From positions 1-12,787 of the forward strand of contig JAEOUI010000459.1 in assembly GCA_016839425.1 (NCBI GenBank): a stretch of 12,787 nucleotides of DNA. Reading direction: 5' to 3'. This stretch comes from Promethearchaeota archaeon. GTDB lineage: Archaea > Asgardarchaeota > Lokiarchaeia > Sigynarchaeales > SOKP01. The notes beneath the pieces are model-generated. The model ran no database searches, was not told the origin of the DNA, and saw nothing but the letters and a program-made list of their open reading frames with translations. The position numbers and the translations under genes are program-made. Positions 6,957 through 12,787 of this stretch are shown piece by piece (positions within the stretch are counted from its first letter, which is position 1; each line of letters begins with the position of its first letter).

Positions 6957-7409
6957 TTAAGCTTTTAAATTTCGGTCGTCCAAGCATTTATTGCAGAGAA
7001 AATCGCATTTCATTATATAAGGATGGTTTCTTTTCACATGCGTAAATTCTATTTTCTTGAACTTATTTTTAAGATTATTTACTTCTGTGTAAAGTTTGGA
7101 GATATGACGTGCTCTTACTTGATATTGCTTGTTTAGCTGTTTTACGACTAAAGCGCTATCAGAATACACTTTAATTGTTCCATTCGTAAATTTAAATGCA
7201 GCCCTGAGACCATTTATAATGGCTGTATATTCAGCTATATTATTCGTTTGATTTCCGATATAACCAAATCCTTGGTGGATTTCTTCTTTGCTATTTTTTA
7301 CAATTAAGAATGCGTAAGCTGATGGACCTGGATTGCCTCGAGACGCTCCGTCTACATACATTTCAATTGATTTTTCTAATTTTATAAATTTATCCTTCAC
7401 TTGAATCAA
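6957..7409 (-). CDS. rnhA: ribonuclease H, type 1 (RNase HI fold)
   Basis: The enzyme cleaves the RNA strand of RNA:DNA hybrids in a two-metal reaction. All four catalytic acidic residues are present: Asp20 in YVDGASRGNPGP (18-29), Glu60 in NNIAEYTAIINGL (56-68), Asp84 in VYSDSALVVKQL (81-92), and Asp136 in the C-terminal KCDFLCNKC segment. The basic handle region of the E. coli enzyme is absent, as in many archaeal homologues. The usual ADxLAN at the last motif reads CDFLCN here, giving three clustered cysteines (135, 139, 142). At 150 residues it is of normal size. The start is uncertain: TTG at 7409 is backed by an AAGGAT SD (7416-7421), but ATG at 7361 (Met17) is where many relatives begin, and a TATA-like TTAAATAAA (7428-7436) lies about 20 bases before the TTG. 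Confidence 0.92.
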   Translation of the reverse strand: MIQVKDKFIKLEKSIEMYVDGASRGNPGPSAYAFLIVKNSKEEIHQGFGYIGNQTNNIAEYTAIINGLRAAFKFTNGTIKVYSDSALVVKQLNKQYQVRARHISKLYTEVNNLKNKFKKIEFTHVKRNHPYIMKCDFLCNKCLDDRNLKA

Positions 7410-7545
7410 TTCGCAAGATCCTTATTTTTTATTTAATAGTGAAAAACATTTAATTTTTTGAAATTTATAACAGTAAATATTTATTGTCATAATCTTTTAA
7501 ATCAAGTTATTTATGGGTCATATTTCCCTTTGCTACATAATAAAG

Positions 7546-7553
7546 CTTAAATA
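7546..7553 (+). promoter_or_regulatory. promoter inside the gene-free stretch (for the structured RNA)
   Basis: CTTAAATA, preceded by the BRE-like TAAAG, is one of the best archaeal promoter matches in the window. It lies 180 bases before the nearest downstream gene. The expected transcription start, about 7575, coincides with the beginning of the candidate RNA fold at 7576. Between 7410 and 7540 I see only AT-rich sequence without coding signal. Confidence 0.5.
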
Positions 7554-7575
7554 CCCGCAAGAATAATAAAATCAC

Positions 7576-7703
7576 GGTATATTGATCCATTTCATAAAAA
7601 AGGAACAGGTCTTAAAAATATAAATAAATAGGGCATTAATGAAGAATTTAACTCCTTTTAATACGATGTCGTAGAATAATTAAAGCGCTAAGTGGATCAA
7701 ACC
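7576..7703 (+). ncRNA. candidate structured RNA or 5' leader
   Basis: Nested helices can be drawn by hand. P1 joins GGT (7576-7578) plus TTGATCCA (7582-7589) with TGGATCAA (7693-7700) plus ACC (7701-7703), 11 pairs with a 3-base bulge. P2 joins AAAAGGA (7598-7604) with TCCTTTT (7653-7659), extended by TTAAA (7612-7616) with TTTAA (7647-7651). A small hairpin TACG-ATGT-CGTA (7662-7673) fills the third arm. The fold begins where the upstream promoter predicts the transcript start and ends just before the TATA box of the zinc-ribbon gene. It could be an independent small RNA or a regulatory leader. No known riboswitch, tRNA or guide-RNA signature was recognised, and AT-rich pairing can arise by chance. 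Confidence 0.35.
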
Positions 7704-7705
7704 AA

Positions 7706-7723
7706 TATAAAAATATAAAAGGT
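7706..7723 (+). promoter_or_regulatory. TATA box and weak SD of the zinc-ribbon gene
   Basis: TATAAAAATATAAAA (7706-7720) offers a TATA box at leaderless distance, and AAGGT (7719-7723) is an SD-like motif 8 bases before the ATG. The two overlap, so the SD would be used only on a longer transcript starting near 7575, the TATA box for a leaderless one. Confidence 0.35.
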
Positions 7724-7731
7724 TAAAAATT

Positions 7732-7977
7732 ATGAAATTTTGTCCCGAATGTGAAAACATGCTAATCTCGAAAAATAAAAAACTTTATTGTAAGACTTGT
7801 GATTTATTGTTTGAAGTTAATCTTGATAAAAAACAAGATTATATGATGACAAAGGTTATGAAGCCGGAAGAGTCAGATCTATCTCCCTTTGTCCTGAAAG
7901 ATAACGCTCGGAAAAGTGACTATACTTCAGAATATAGAAAAGCTTATGAGGATTATTTTACGGGTTCAGAAGAATGA
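7732..7977 (+). CDS. small RPB9/TFS-type N-terminal zinc-ribbon protein
   Basis: The 81-residue protein begins MKFCPECENML and has one zinc ribbon, Cys4-x2-Cys7-x12-Cys20-x2-Cys23. This matches the N-terminal ribbon of archaeal transcription factor TFS and RNA polymerase subunit RPB9, which docks on the polymerase lobe. The second, C-terminal ribbon of TFS, with the Asp-Glu pair that triggers RNA cleavage, is missing; the protein ends in an acidic, aromatic tail (SEYRKAYEDYFTGSEE). The stop is followed after 34 bases by a convergent gene, so no remnant of a second ribbon lies downstream. It is therefore not a normal cleavage factor; a polymerase-binding accessory or inhibitor is possible, and a general zinc-ribbon protein is the safer name. 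A folded RNA may lie in its leader. Confidence 0.82.
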   Translation: MKFCPECENMLISKNKKLYCKTCDLLFEVNLDKKQDYMMTKVMKPEESDLSPFVLKDNARKSDYTSEYRKAYEDYFTGSEE

Positions 7978-8011
7978 TTCAATTACTTTTAATATTTTAA
8001 GAAGAAAGAAA
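7978..8011. terminator. AT-rich convergent intergenic gap
   Basis: The 34 bases between two convergent stops carry T-runs for the plus strand (CTTTTAATATTTTAAG) and a weaker AT-rich stretch for the minus strand. Termination for the zinc-ribbon gene is likely here; little more can be said. Confidence 0.35.
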
Positions 8012-9589
8012 CTATAGTGAAAAATCAAGTTCCTTGACCCGCTTGATTCCTTGTTGGTCTAAAACAACTCTATATTTCTTGTAGTATACATTAATATTGC
8101 TTTTTTCTTGAAAAGTAGTCATTTTTATCACGATATTTACATGATATTCCTTGTAAATTTGCGTAAATTTTAATTCGTGTTCTGAACTATTCCAAAATAA
8201 TACTTGTTCTTGAGGATCGTCTGCGTAACGCAAAAAATTATGAATGTTGAACCTTGTGATGTCTGAAATGTCTTTTCTTCTCGTATGGAGTTTATCAATC
8301 GTTTTTTTATAAAGATCGATCTTTTTTCTAAAAAGAATGCATTCTTCGGGTTTTCCTTCGGTTTCGATGGAATCTTTATTGCTAGATTGACGGATCATGA
8401 GTATTTCGCTAGGAATTTTGTCGTGATCGGTAAAATTTACTTTTTCCTTGCTTTCTCCTATTTTTTCTCCATAAAAACCGTCTACGATATCAATTCGTCT
8501 ATCTGGAAATAAGAAACTAGCTGCTTTTTGTGACATCCCCTTAATAGCGTCTTTTATTCGATCCTTGAGCATATATATAATAATTGCACCAATAATAAAT
8601 GGAAAAGAATCTTCTTCAAAGTGAGCGAGAAGTAAAAATCCTAAAAATAGGGACATAAACATTGCAAAACCAGCGGCAATGGAATAAAAAAGTTGGAGCG
8701 AAGAAGATTGTGGATCTCTTTTCTTTTTTATCAAGTATAAGACTGATTGAACATATTTTTTTGTAATGCCCTCAAAATAAGAAAATTCCTCGTTATTCGA
8801 TCCCTCGAGAATGATTAGATTGCTATTTAGCGAGGCTCTATATGATTGTTCGCCCTCTATAAAGTTTATGATTAATCCCTTTATATTAGGATGTAATTGC
8901 TTATCTAATCTAAATAAAATATAATTAGACCATCTTTCTAATTGTAAACTTATATATTCACCTGAATACCTAAAAGCGTCTTTTAATTCTATGGGAACTT
9001 GAACTTTTGCTAATCTTCTTGCTATGGTCCTCATTTCTTCTTTAAATATTTCGAGTTTCTCTAAATCTCGTTGAACCGTTGCTGAGATATCCTCTGGTTT
9101 TGAATGAAATTTACAATATTCGACTAAAAATTCGTATTCATCTTTTAGGGTCGTTTTTACGATACTAGCTAATAATTTCAATTCTCTGGTAATCGTCTTT
9201 ACTATTGAAATTCGATTGTCTCCAAACTCTAATTTTTCCAAGTTTTCTTTTATTACATTTAATGGAGATAAATTATTTTTTTTTTCCAATATTCCCTTAA
9301 TCGACATTTGAGGGGTTTTAAATCGAATCTTGTTGTTGAGATCCGTGTAAAATTGGTTTTTATTATATTTTTCCTTATTGATTTGGAGGGATTGTGGAAC
9401 AAAAAAATACATATCCATTAAATATGAAGTTTTTTTCTTGTCGTGTGGTCTTTCCAACGAATATCGATAGTCAATTTTCGATTCGAAATTATACAAGTCA
9501 TGTCGCTTGATGGATGAGGATTTTGTCCATTTAGAACTTTTTTGTTTATCCAAGAAATCTTTTCGGTAATTCAACTGCGCCTCACCCAA
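8012..9589 (-). CDS. two-helix membrane protein of unrecognised family
   Basis: I do not recognise this 525-residue protein. A polar N-terminal region contains a hydrophobic/aromatic segment, MYFFVPQSLQINKEKY (60-75), then FYTDLNNKIRFKTP (80-93), which looks like a conserved family core. Residues 105-295 are mostly helical and charged. A membrane hairpin follows (about 299-322 and 329-341), with a short acidic turn HFEEDS. After it come basic helices (KDRIKDAIKGMSQKA, 342-356), SFLFPDRRIDIV (358-369), and a C-terminal region of about 150 residues ending in alternating beta-like strands. Both large soluble parts should lie on the same side of the membrane, probably cytoplasmic. The annotated start is TTG at 9589, but TTG at codon 6 (9574) has a much better SD, GGTGAGG, 5 bases upstream. 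No ATG or GTG start is available before the upstream in-frame stop. The neighbours give no functional hint. Confidence 0.8.
   Translation of the reverse strand: MGEAQLNYRKDFLDKQKSSKWTKSSSIKRHDLYNFESKIDYRYSLERPHDKKKTSYLMDMYFFVPQSLQINKEKYNKNQFYTDLNNKIRFKTPQMSIKGILEKKNNLSPLNVIKENLEKLEFGDNRISIVKTITRELKLLASIVKTTLKDEYEFLVEYCKFHSKPEDISATVQRDLEKLEIFKEEMRTIARRLAKVQVPIELKDAFRYSGEYISLQLERWSNYILFRLDKQLHPNIKGLIINFIEGEQSYRASLNSNLIILEGSNNEEFSYFEGITKKYVQSVLYLIKKKRDPQSSSLQLFYSIAAGFAMFMSLFLGFLLLAHFEEDSFPFIIGAIIIYMLKDRIKDAIKGMSQKAASFLFPDRRIDIVDGFYGEKIGESKEKVNFTDHDKIPSEILMIRQSSNKDSIETEGKPEECILFRKKIDLYKKTIDKLHTRRKDISDITRFNIHNFLRYADDPQEQVLFWNSSEHELKFTQIYKEYHVNIVIKMTTFQEKSNINVYYKKYRVVLDQQGIKRVKELDFSL
9572..9586 (-). 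promoter_or_regulatory. SD motif that favours an internal TTG start
   Basis: On the minus strand GGTGAGG (9586-9580) precedes TTG (9574-9572) by 5 bases. The farther TTG at 9589 has only GAGGA (9607-9603), 13 bases away. This suggests translation starts at codon 6 and the protein has 520 residues. Confidence 0.5.
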
Positions 9590-9637
9590 ATTAAAGTGAT
9601 AATCCTCAATGTGTTTACTAAAATAATGGATGTCTAA

Positions 9638-9646
9638 GTTTAAATA
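9638..9646 (-). promoter_or_regulatory. TATA box of the 525-residue membrane protein gene
   Basis: TATTTAAAC on the minus strand (9646-9638) predicts transcription from about 9617, giving a leader of roughly 30-45 bases, enough to carry the SD before the TTG. The same nine-base box precedes the coiled-coil zinc-ribbon gene at 11820-11828. Confidence 0.45.
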
Positions 9647-9713
9647 ATTACTGATTTAAAAAATAGCCCTGAAAAAGCTGATTAATGGGCATCTAATTCT
9701 AAATCCATAAAAA

Positions 9714-9740
9714 AATATACATATATTTTAATATACATAT
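9714..9740. repeat. 11-base direct repeat in the promoter of the coiled-coil gene
   Basis: AATATACATAT occurs at 9714-9724 and again at 9730-9740, a 16-base period, ending 25 bases before the ATG at 9766. It overlaps the only TATA-like sequence upstream of that gene, so it is either a duplicated TATA element or a regulator site. No SD is present before the ATG. Confidence 0.4.
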
Positions 9741-9765
9741 TTCTTAATGAAGAAATGATGTTTCT

Positions 9766-10419
9766 ATGATGGAAGATATTGAAAATATTGAAAAAATTGC
9801 TAATGAAAATTTAATTCTTGCAGAGAACGAAAAAAACCTATTAAATGATGTTAAGAGCTTTGCTCAAAAAGAAATAAAAAAGGCAAAAGCCCGTGAAAAT
9901 CTTGTTAGGAACGAAATCGAGTTGGCTGAAATACGAGAAGAATACGCTAAAAAATCTAAAGTATTTCTTGTAGAAAAAGAAAAATTGAAATCTTTATTGG
10001 ATCTTTCTGAAGGAAATTTAAAATACGAAGAAAACCAAGCAATATACAATACTAAAGTTGCTTTAGCTCAAAAAAAGATCGCAGAAATCCACAAAAAAAT
10101 AGCGTCAATAGAATTAAAAATTGCTGACGAGCGATTGGTAATTTATCGTATAAGACTTAACAAGGTAAAGGCAAGATCCGAACTTGGGAAATATCAACTT
10201 AAATATGTGAAATTAGTTAATAATGATGCTCCCGAAGTTAAAAGTACACGAGTGAAAACTATATGCGAAGAGCAACAGGTTAAAATAAAAAAACTTGACA
10301 AAGAATTGTATGAAAAGTACTCTGAAATTACAAATTTACAAAATAAGCTTGCGGACCTTAAAAAAGAATTAAGTTTCGCAATAAACGAGAGAGAAAAAAT
10401 TCGTTCTCCGCTTTATTAA
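9766..10419 (+). CDS. coiled-coil protein of unknown function
   Basis: The 217-residue protein is soluble, extremely rich in Lys, Glu, Ile and Leu, and reads as long helices with heptad-like hydrophobic spacing. Segments run at about 5-150 and, after a short break at NNDAPEV (151-157), at 160-210. It has a single Cys (residue 167), no signal peptide, no membrane segment and no recognised catalytic motif. The ATG is doubled (ATGATGG), so either Met may start. The gene has its own AT-rich promoter with a direct repeat and is followed by a T-tract, so it is probably monocistronic. Such proteins usually serve as structural or tethering elements; no specific partner is evident. It differs from the coiled coil at 11877-12698, which has a zinc ribbon. 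Confidence 0.8.
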   Translation: MMEDIENIEKIANENLILAENEKNLLNDVKSFAQKEIKKAKARENLVRNEIELAEIREEYAKKSKVFLVEKEKLKSLLDLSEGNLKYEENQAIYNTKVALAQKKIAEIHKKIASIELKIADERLVIYRIRLNKVKARSELGKYQLKYVKLVNNDAPEVKSTRVKTICEEQQVKIKKLDKELYEKYSEITNLQNKLADLKKELSFAINEREKIRSPLY

Positions 10420-10440
10420 TTGAAGACTAGTTAAATTCCA

Positions 10441-10457
10441 TTATTTTTTAAAATTTC
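10441..10457 (+). terminator. T-tract after the coiled-coil gene
   Basis: TTATTTTTTAAAATTTC, with six consecutive T at 10444-10449, lies about 22 bases past the stop. It fits an archaeal T-rich terminator and separates this gene from the flavoprotein gene. Confidence 0.4.
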
Positions 10458-10491
10458 TTCTCTTAGCTTTATAATTATAATAGATGAGTTC

Positions 10492-10500
10492 TTATATATA
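10492..10500 (+). promoter_or_regulatory. TATA box of the flavodiiron gene
   Basis: TTATATATA ends 25 bases before the ATG at 10526, placing transcription start at or within a few bases of the ATG. No SD is present, which supports a leaderless message. Confidence 0.5.
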
Positions 10501-10525
10501 ATAACATTTAAATTCCTGATTTGAA

Positions 10526-11755
10526 ATGAAAGCAACGGAAATATCAAAAGATATATATTGGATAGGTGCAAATGTTCATACAGAAGATTTATTCGAAGGA
10601 ATATGGCCATTACCAAACGGAGTCGCTCTAAATTCCTATATTGTAAAGGGCGAGAAAATAGCCGTCATAGAGCTCGTGAGAGAATGGGGTGGGGCCTCGC
10701 ATATATTGATAGAAAACTTGCGCTCTCTTGGGATTTCACCTAAAGACATAGATTACATCGTTCTCAATCACCTCGAGCCCGATCATACTGGTTTAGCCTA
10801 TTTATCCGATTCGATTGCACCCAATGCCAAGTTCTACACCACGGAAAAAGGTGCGAAACTTCTAAAAGGATTTTACGGTATCGATAAGAACATTGTTGAG
10901 GTAAAGACGGGAGACAAATTGGATCTGGGAAAAGGAAAAAAATTCGTATTCACGGAAATTCCTAATGTCCATTGGCCCGAAACAATGGCGACATACGAAG
11001 TAGATTCAAAAGTATTATTTACCGGAGACGCCTTTGGAGCATTTGGAGTACACCAGGGTAGTATATTTGATGATGAAATGCCCGGTATTTATGAGGATTA
11101 CTGGGAGGATGAAACCTTGCGATATTACGCGAACATAATAGCAATGTTTTCGAGCAGCGTGCTAAAAGCCATCAAGGATTTGGAATATTTTAAACCAAAC
11201 ATTATCGCTCCTTCTCACGGTTTAGTCTGGAGAGGCAAGCCTCAAGAAATCATTGAGAAATACATAAGATATTCTAATTATAACAAGACTTTTGCAGAAC
11301 CAGAAATTTGTGTTGTTTGGGGTAGCATGTACGGTAATACGGAGGTAATGCTAAACGCGATATTAAAAGGTATTGCTAGCGAAGGTGTCCTCGTTCATGT
11401 CCACCGCGTTCCGAACGAAGACCCCTCCTTTATCCTTTCAGATGCATATAAATCGGCAGGTCTGGTGATTGGGTGTCCGACCTACGAATATGGGATGTTC
11501 CCTCCAATGAAATACATGATGGATTTAATGAAGAAAAAAAACCTTCGATTTAAGAAAGCATTATATTTCGGATCTTATGGATGGAGCGGTGGTGCGTTGA
11601 AAGATTTTGAATTAATATCTGAAAATATGAATTGGGATATTTTTGATCCTCTCGTTTTTCAAGGACATCCAAGTCAAGAAGAAACTGAACGAGGCGAAAA
11701 CCGTGGAAAACAACTCGCAATGGAAGTAAAAAAAATCGCCTCAAAAATCAAATAG
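10526..11755 (+). CDS. fprA: A-type flavoprotein (flavodiiron protein, FprA-like)
   Basis: This soluble enzyme reduces O2 to water or NO to N2O at a diiron site fed by FMN. The N-terminal metallo-beta-lactamase-fold domain (about 1-255) has the full ligand set: His82, Glu84, Asp86 and His87 in NHLEPDHTG; His149 in NVHWPET; Asp168 in TGDAFG; and His231 in PSHG. The flavodoxin domain (about 260-409) shows the FMN phosphate loop WGSMYGNTEV (265-274), then GCPTYEYGMFPP (316-327) and FGSYGWSGG (348-356), which line the flavin. The length of 409 residues is normal for a two-domain class A member, with no fused rubredoxin or reductase. Electrons must come from a separate rubredoxin or F420-dependent donor not seen here. 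The start has a leaderless-type promoter. It stands alone between two coiled-coil genes and is most likely an oxygen or nitric oxide defence enzyme of an anaerobe; which gas cannot be decided. Confidence 0.95.
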   Translation: MKATEISKDIYWIGANVHTEDLFEGIWPLPNGVALNSYIVKGEKIAVIELVREWGGASHILIENLRSLGISPKDIDYIVLNHLEPDHTGLAYLSDSIAPNAKFYTTEKGAKLLKGFYGIDKNIVEVKTGDKLDLGKGKKFVFTEIPNVHWPETMATYEVDSKVLFTGDAFGAFGVHQGSIFDDEMPGIYEDYWEDETLRYYANIIAMFSSSVLKAIKDLEYFKPNIIAPSHGLVWRGKPQEIIEKYIRYSNYNKTFAEPEICVVWGSMYGNTEVMLNAILKGIASEGVLVHVHRVPNEDPSFILSDAYKSAGLVIGCPTYEYGMFPPMKYMMDLMKKKNLRFKKALYFGSYGWSGGALKDFELISENMNWDIFDPLVFQGHPSQEETERGENRGKQLAMEVKKIASKIK

Positions 11756-11813
11756 GCTACCTAAAGGATTCTTATTCGTTATCTATATTTAAAATATTAT
11801 TTTCTTCGTTTGA

Positions 11814-11828
11814 CAAAGATATTTAAAC
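11814..11828 (+). promoter_or_regulatory. BRE/TATA promoter of the coiled-coil zinc-ribbon gene
   Basis: CAAAGA (BRE-like, 11814-11819) followed by TATTTAAAC (11820-11828) is a near-ideal archaeal promoter. The predicted start, about 11850, leaves a leader of roughly 25-30 bases before the ATG at 11877; no clear SD is visible in it. Confidence 0.5.
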
Positions 11829-11876
11829 TCGTTCTATTTTAATTTTGATAATCCAAGTAAAGAAGTTTTTAAAAAA

Positions 11877-12698
11877 ATGTCAAAAATTAAATCTTTAGAA
11901 ACCGATATTATGGCTTTAAAAGAAGACCTAAAAAATTCTATTAAGGAACTCCACGATGCGAGATCAAAATTAAATTCAAAAGAAGCAGAAGTCGAAGAAC
12001 TAAATAAACAATTACAAAAATTGAAAAACGAGAAAGAAGCTGCTTTAAAAAACGCAGAAAACGCCATTATCGAAAAAGATAAAACTATCGAAGATCTAAA
12101 CAATCGATCAACTAATCTTCAAGTAGAATTAAATAACTTGAAAAAAATTCAAGAAGACACATCATCTAAGATGAATGGGTTGATAAAAGAATTACGCGAG
12201 ACGAAAACAATAAATACTGACTTGAAGAACGAATTAACAGAAGTCGAGGCAAATAATTTAAAACTTCAAAACAATCTAGATAAATTAGAAGTAGAGTTAA
12301 AAAATCAAGAAAAATCTTCAAGCGAAAAAGTATCTATTCTTACTAAAGAAATTGAATCAATTAAATTTGAACGAGATGAAAAGATTCGAGAAATAAACGA
12401 TTCTCTCTTACAAAAAGAAGTGGAAATAACAGAATTAAACCAAACGATTGAAACAAAAGATAATGAACTTGTTAAATTATCGGTTTTAATTAAAAATTTA
12501 CAATCTGAACTAAATCAACTAAAACCCGAATTAATCGAAGATATCGAAGGCAAGGACCGATTAGTCTGTCCAAAATGTGGTGCTAGGGGATCAGACATTA
12601 AATTAGTAGAGGATAAATCGAAACCGCTTAGTTACATTGGAAACAAACCCATGTACGCTAAAAAAAATATTTGTAAGAAATGCGGTCAAGAACTCTAA
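11877..12698 (+). CDS. long coiled coil with C-terminal zinc ribbon
   Basis: The 273-residue protein is an almost unbroken coiled coil from 1 to about 220, very rich in Glu, Lys, Asn and Leu. It ends in a compact zinc ribbon at 228-273: CPKCGARGSD (Cys231, Cys234), then SYIGNKPMYAKKNICKKCG (Cys266, Cys269). There is no signal peptide or membrane helix. The layout is a rod with a metal-bound tip, which suggests a tether or adaptor that uses the ribbon to bind nucleic acid or protein. I believe similar coiled-coil/ribbon proteins occur in Asgard archaea, but from memory only, and no function is established. The gene has a strong promoter of its own. It is noticeably AT-rich, largely because of AAA, GAA and AAT codons rather than clear foreign origin. 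Confidence 0.82.
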   Translation: MSKIKSLETDIMALKEDLKNSIKELHDARSKLNSKEAEVEELNKQLQKLKNEKEAALKNAENAIIEKDKTIEDLNNRSTNLQVELNNLKKIQEDTSSKMNGLIKELRETKTINTDLKNELTEVEANNLKLQNNLDKLEVELKNQEKSSSEKVSILTKEIESIKFERDEKIREINDSLLQKEVEITELNQTIETKDNELVKLSVLIKNLQSELNQLKPELIEDIEGKDRLVCPKCGARGSDIKLVEDKSKPLSYIGNKPMYAKKNICKKCGQEL

Positions 12699-12762
12699 AA
12701 TTCTAGCAACCTCAACTATCCGTGCTAATAAATACAAATGCAATTAAATAGAGGGAACTCAT

Positions 12763-12787
12763 AAATTTTTAATAAAAATTTTTTAAA
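12763..12787 (+). terminator. AT-only hairpin with T-run near the window end
   Basis: AAATTTTT (12763-12770) and AAAAATTT (12774-12781) form a perfect inverted repeat around AAT, followed by further T residues. It could end the coiled-coil zinc-ribbon transcript, 65 bases past its stop. TTAAATA (12744-12750) followed by GAGGG (12751-12755) might instead belong to a gene beyond the window. Confidence 0.3.

Noticed and set aside
7513..7566. 17-codon open frame in the gene-free stretch (MGHISLCYIIKLKYPQE)
   Set aside because: No SD, runs through the strong TATA box at 7546-7553, and such short frames are expected by chance.
7410..7731. Possible tRNA in the gene-poor stretch
   Set aside because: GGTTTGATCC on the minus strand resembles a T-loop, but no matching T stem, anticodon arm or acceptor stem could be drawn.
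10431..10616. Minus-strand 61-codon frame overlapping the flavodiiron start and its promoter
   Set aside because: Hydrophobic, AT-driven composition; it covers a clear TATA box and the start of a conserved gene on the other strand.
11834..12103. Minus-strand frame opposite the coiled-coil zinc-ribbon gene
   Set aside because: Phe/Ser-rich product is the reverse complement of Lys/Glu-rich coiled-coil codons, with no independent support.
1..12787. CRISPR array, insertion sequence or integrase
   Set aside because: No regularly spaced repeats of suitable length, no transposase or recombinase motif and no target-site duplications were seen.

Overview
The window looks like a piece of a low-GC archaeal genome, and I favour an Asgard (Lokiarchaeia-like) archaeon. 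Visible support: TATA boxes of the TATTTAAAC / CTTAAATA type upstream of genes, several 25-35 bases before the ATG with no Shine-Dalgarno (SD) motif, as expected for leaderless archaeal transcripts; a tiny RPB9/TFS-type zinc ribbon protein; an archaeal-style A-type flavoprotein; Lys/Glu-rich coiled-coil proteins, one ending in a zinc ribbon; and a chemoreceptor with a sequon-rich ectodomain. The phylum is inference; another AT-rich archaeal lineage is possible. No rRNA, tRNA, CRISPR array, insertion sequence or integrase was seen.

Layout. 1-26 (-) is the 5' end of an unidentified gene. 27-267 is non-coding with two overlapping inverted repeats. 1161-3494 and 268-1158 (-) form a two-gene operon separated by 2 bases: a membrane-anchored WD40 protein, then an isochorismatase/nicotinamidase-fold protein in which all three positions of the catalytic triad appear substituted. 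3495-3734 is a divergent regulatory region. 3735-5414 (+) is a methyl-accepting chemotaxis receptor with a Cys-rich ectodomain. 5551-6939 (+) is a 14-helix DHA2-type MFS exporter, converging on 6957-7409 (-), a type-1 RNase H. 7410-7731 is a gene-poor stretch that appears to hold a promoter and a folded RNA (7576-7703) ahead of 7732-7977 (+), the minimal zinc-ribbon protein. 8012-9589 (-) is a two-helix membrane protein of unrecognised family. 9766-10419 (+) is a pure coiled-coil protein. 10526-11755 (+) is an FprA-type flavodiiron protein. 11877-12698 (+) is a coiled coil with a C-terminal zinc ribbon.

How the genes work together. Only the WD40/pseudo-hydrolase pair is clearly co-transcribed; the others look like single-gene units with their own promoters. 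The chemoreceptor has no CheA or CheW gene nearby, so it must use a signalling complex encoded elsewhere. FprA (O2 or NO detoxification) and the cysteine-rich receptor could both reflect life near the oxic-anoxic boundary, but nothing in the sequence links them.

Most promising for novelty: the WD40-membrane plus dead-hydrolase operon; the duplicated Cys-cluster receptor ectodomain with an apparent ACG start; and the candidate structured RNA at 7576-7703.
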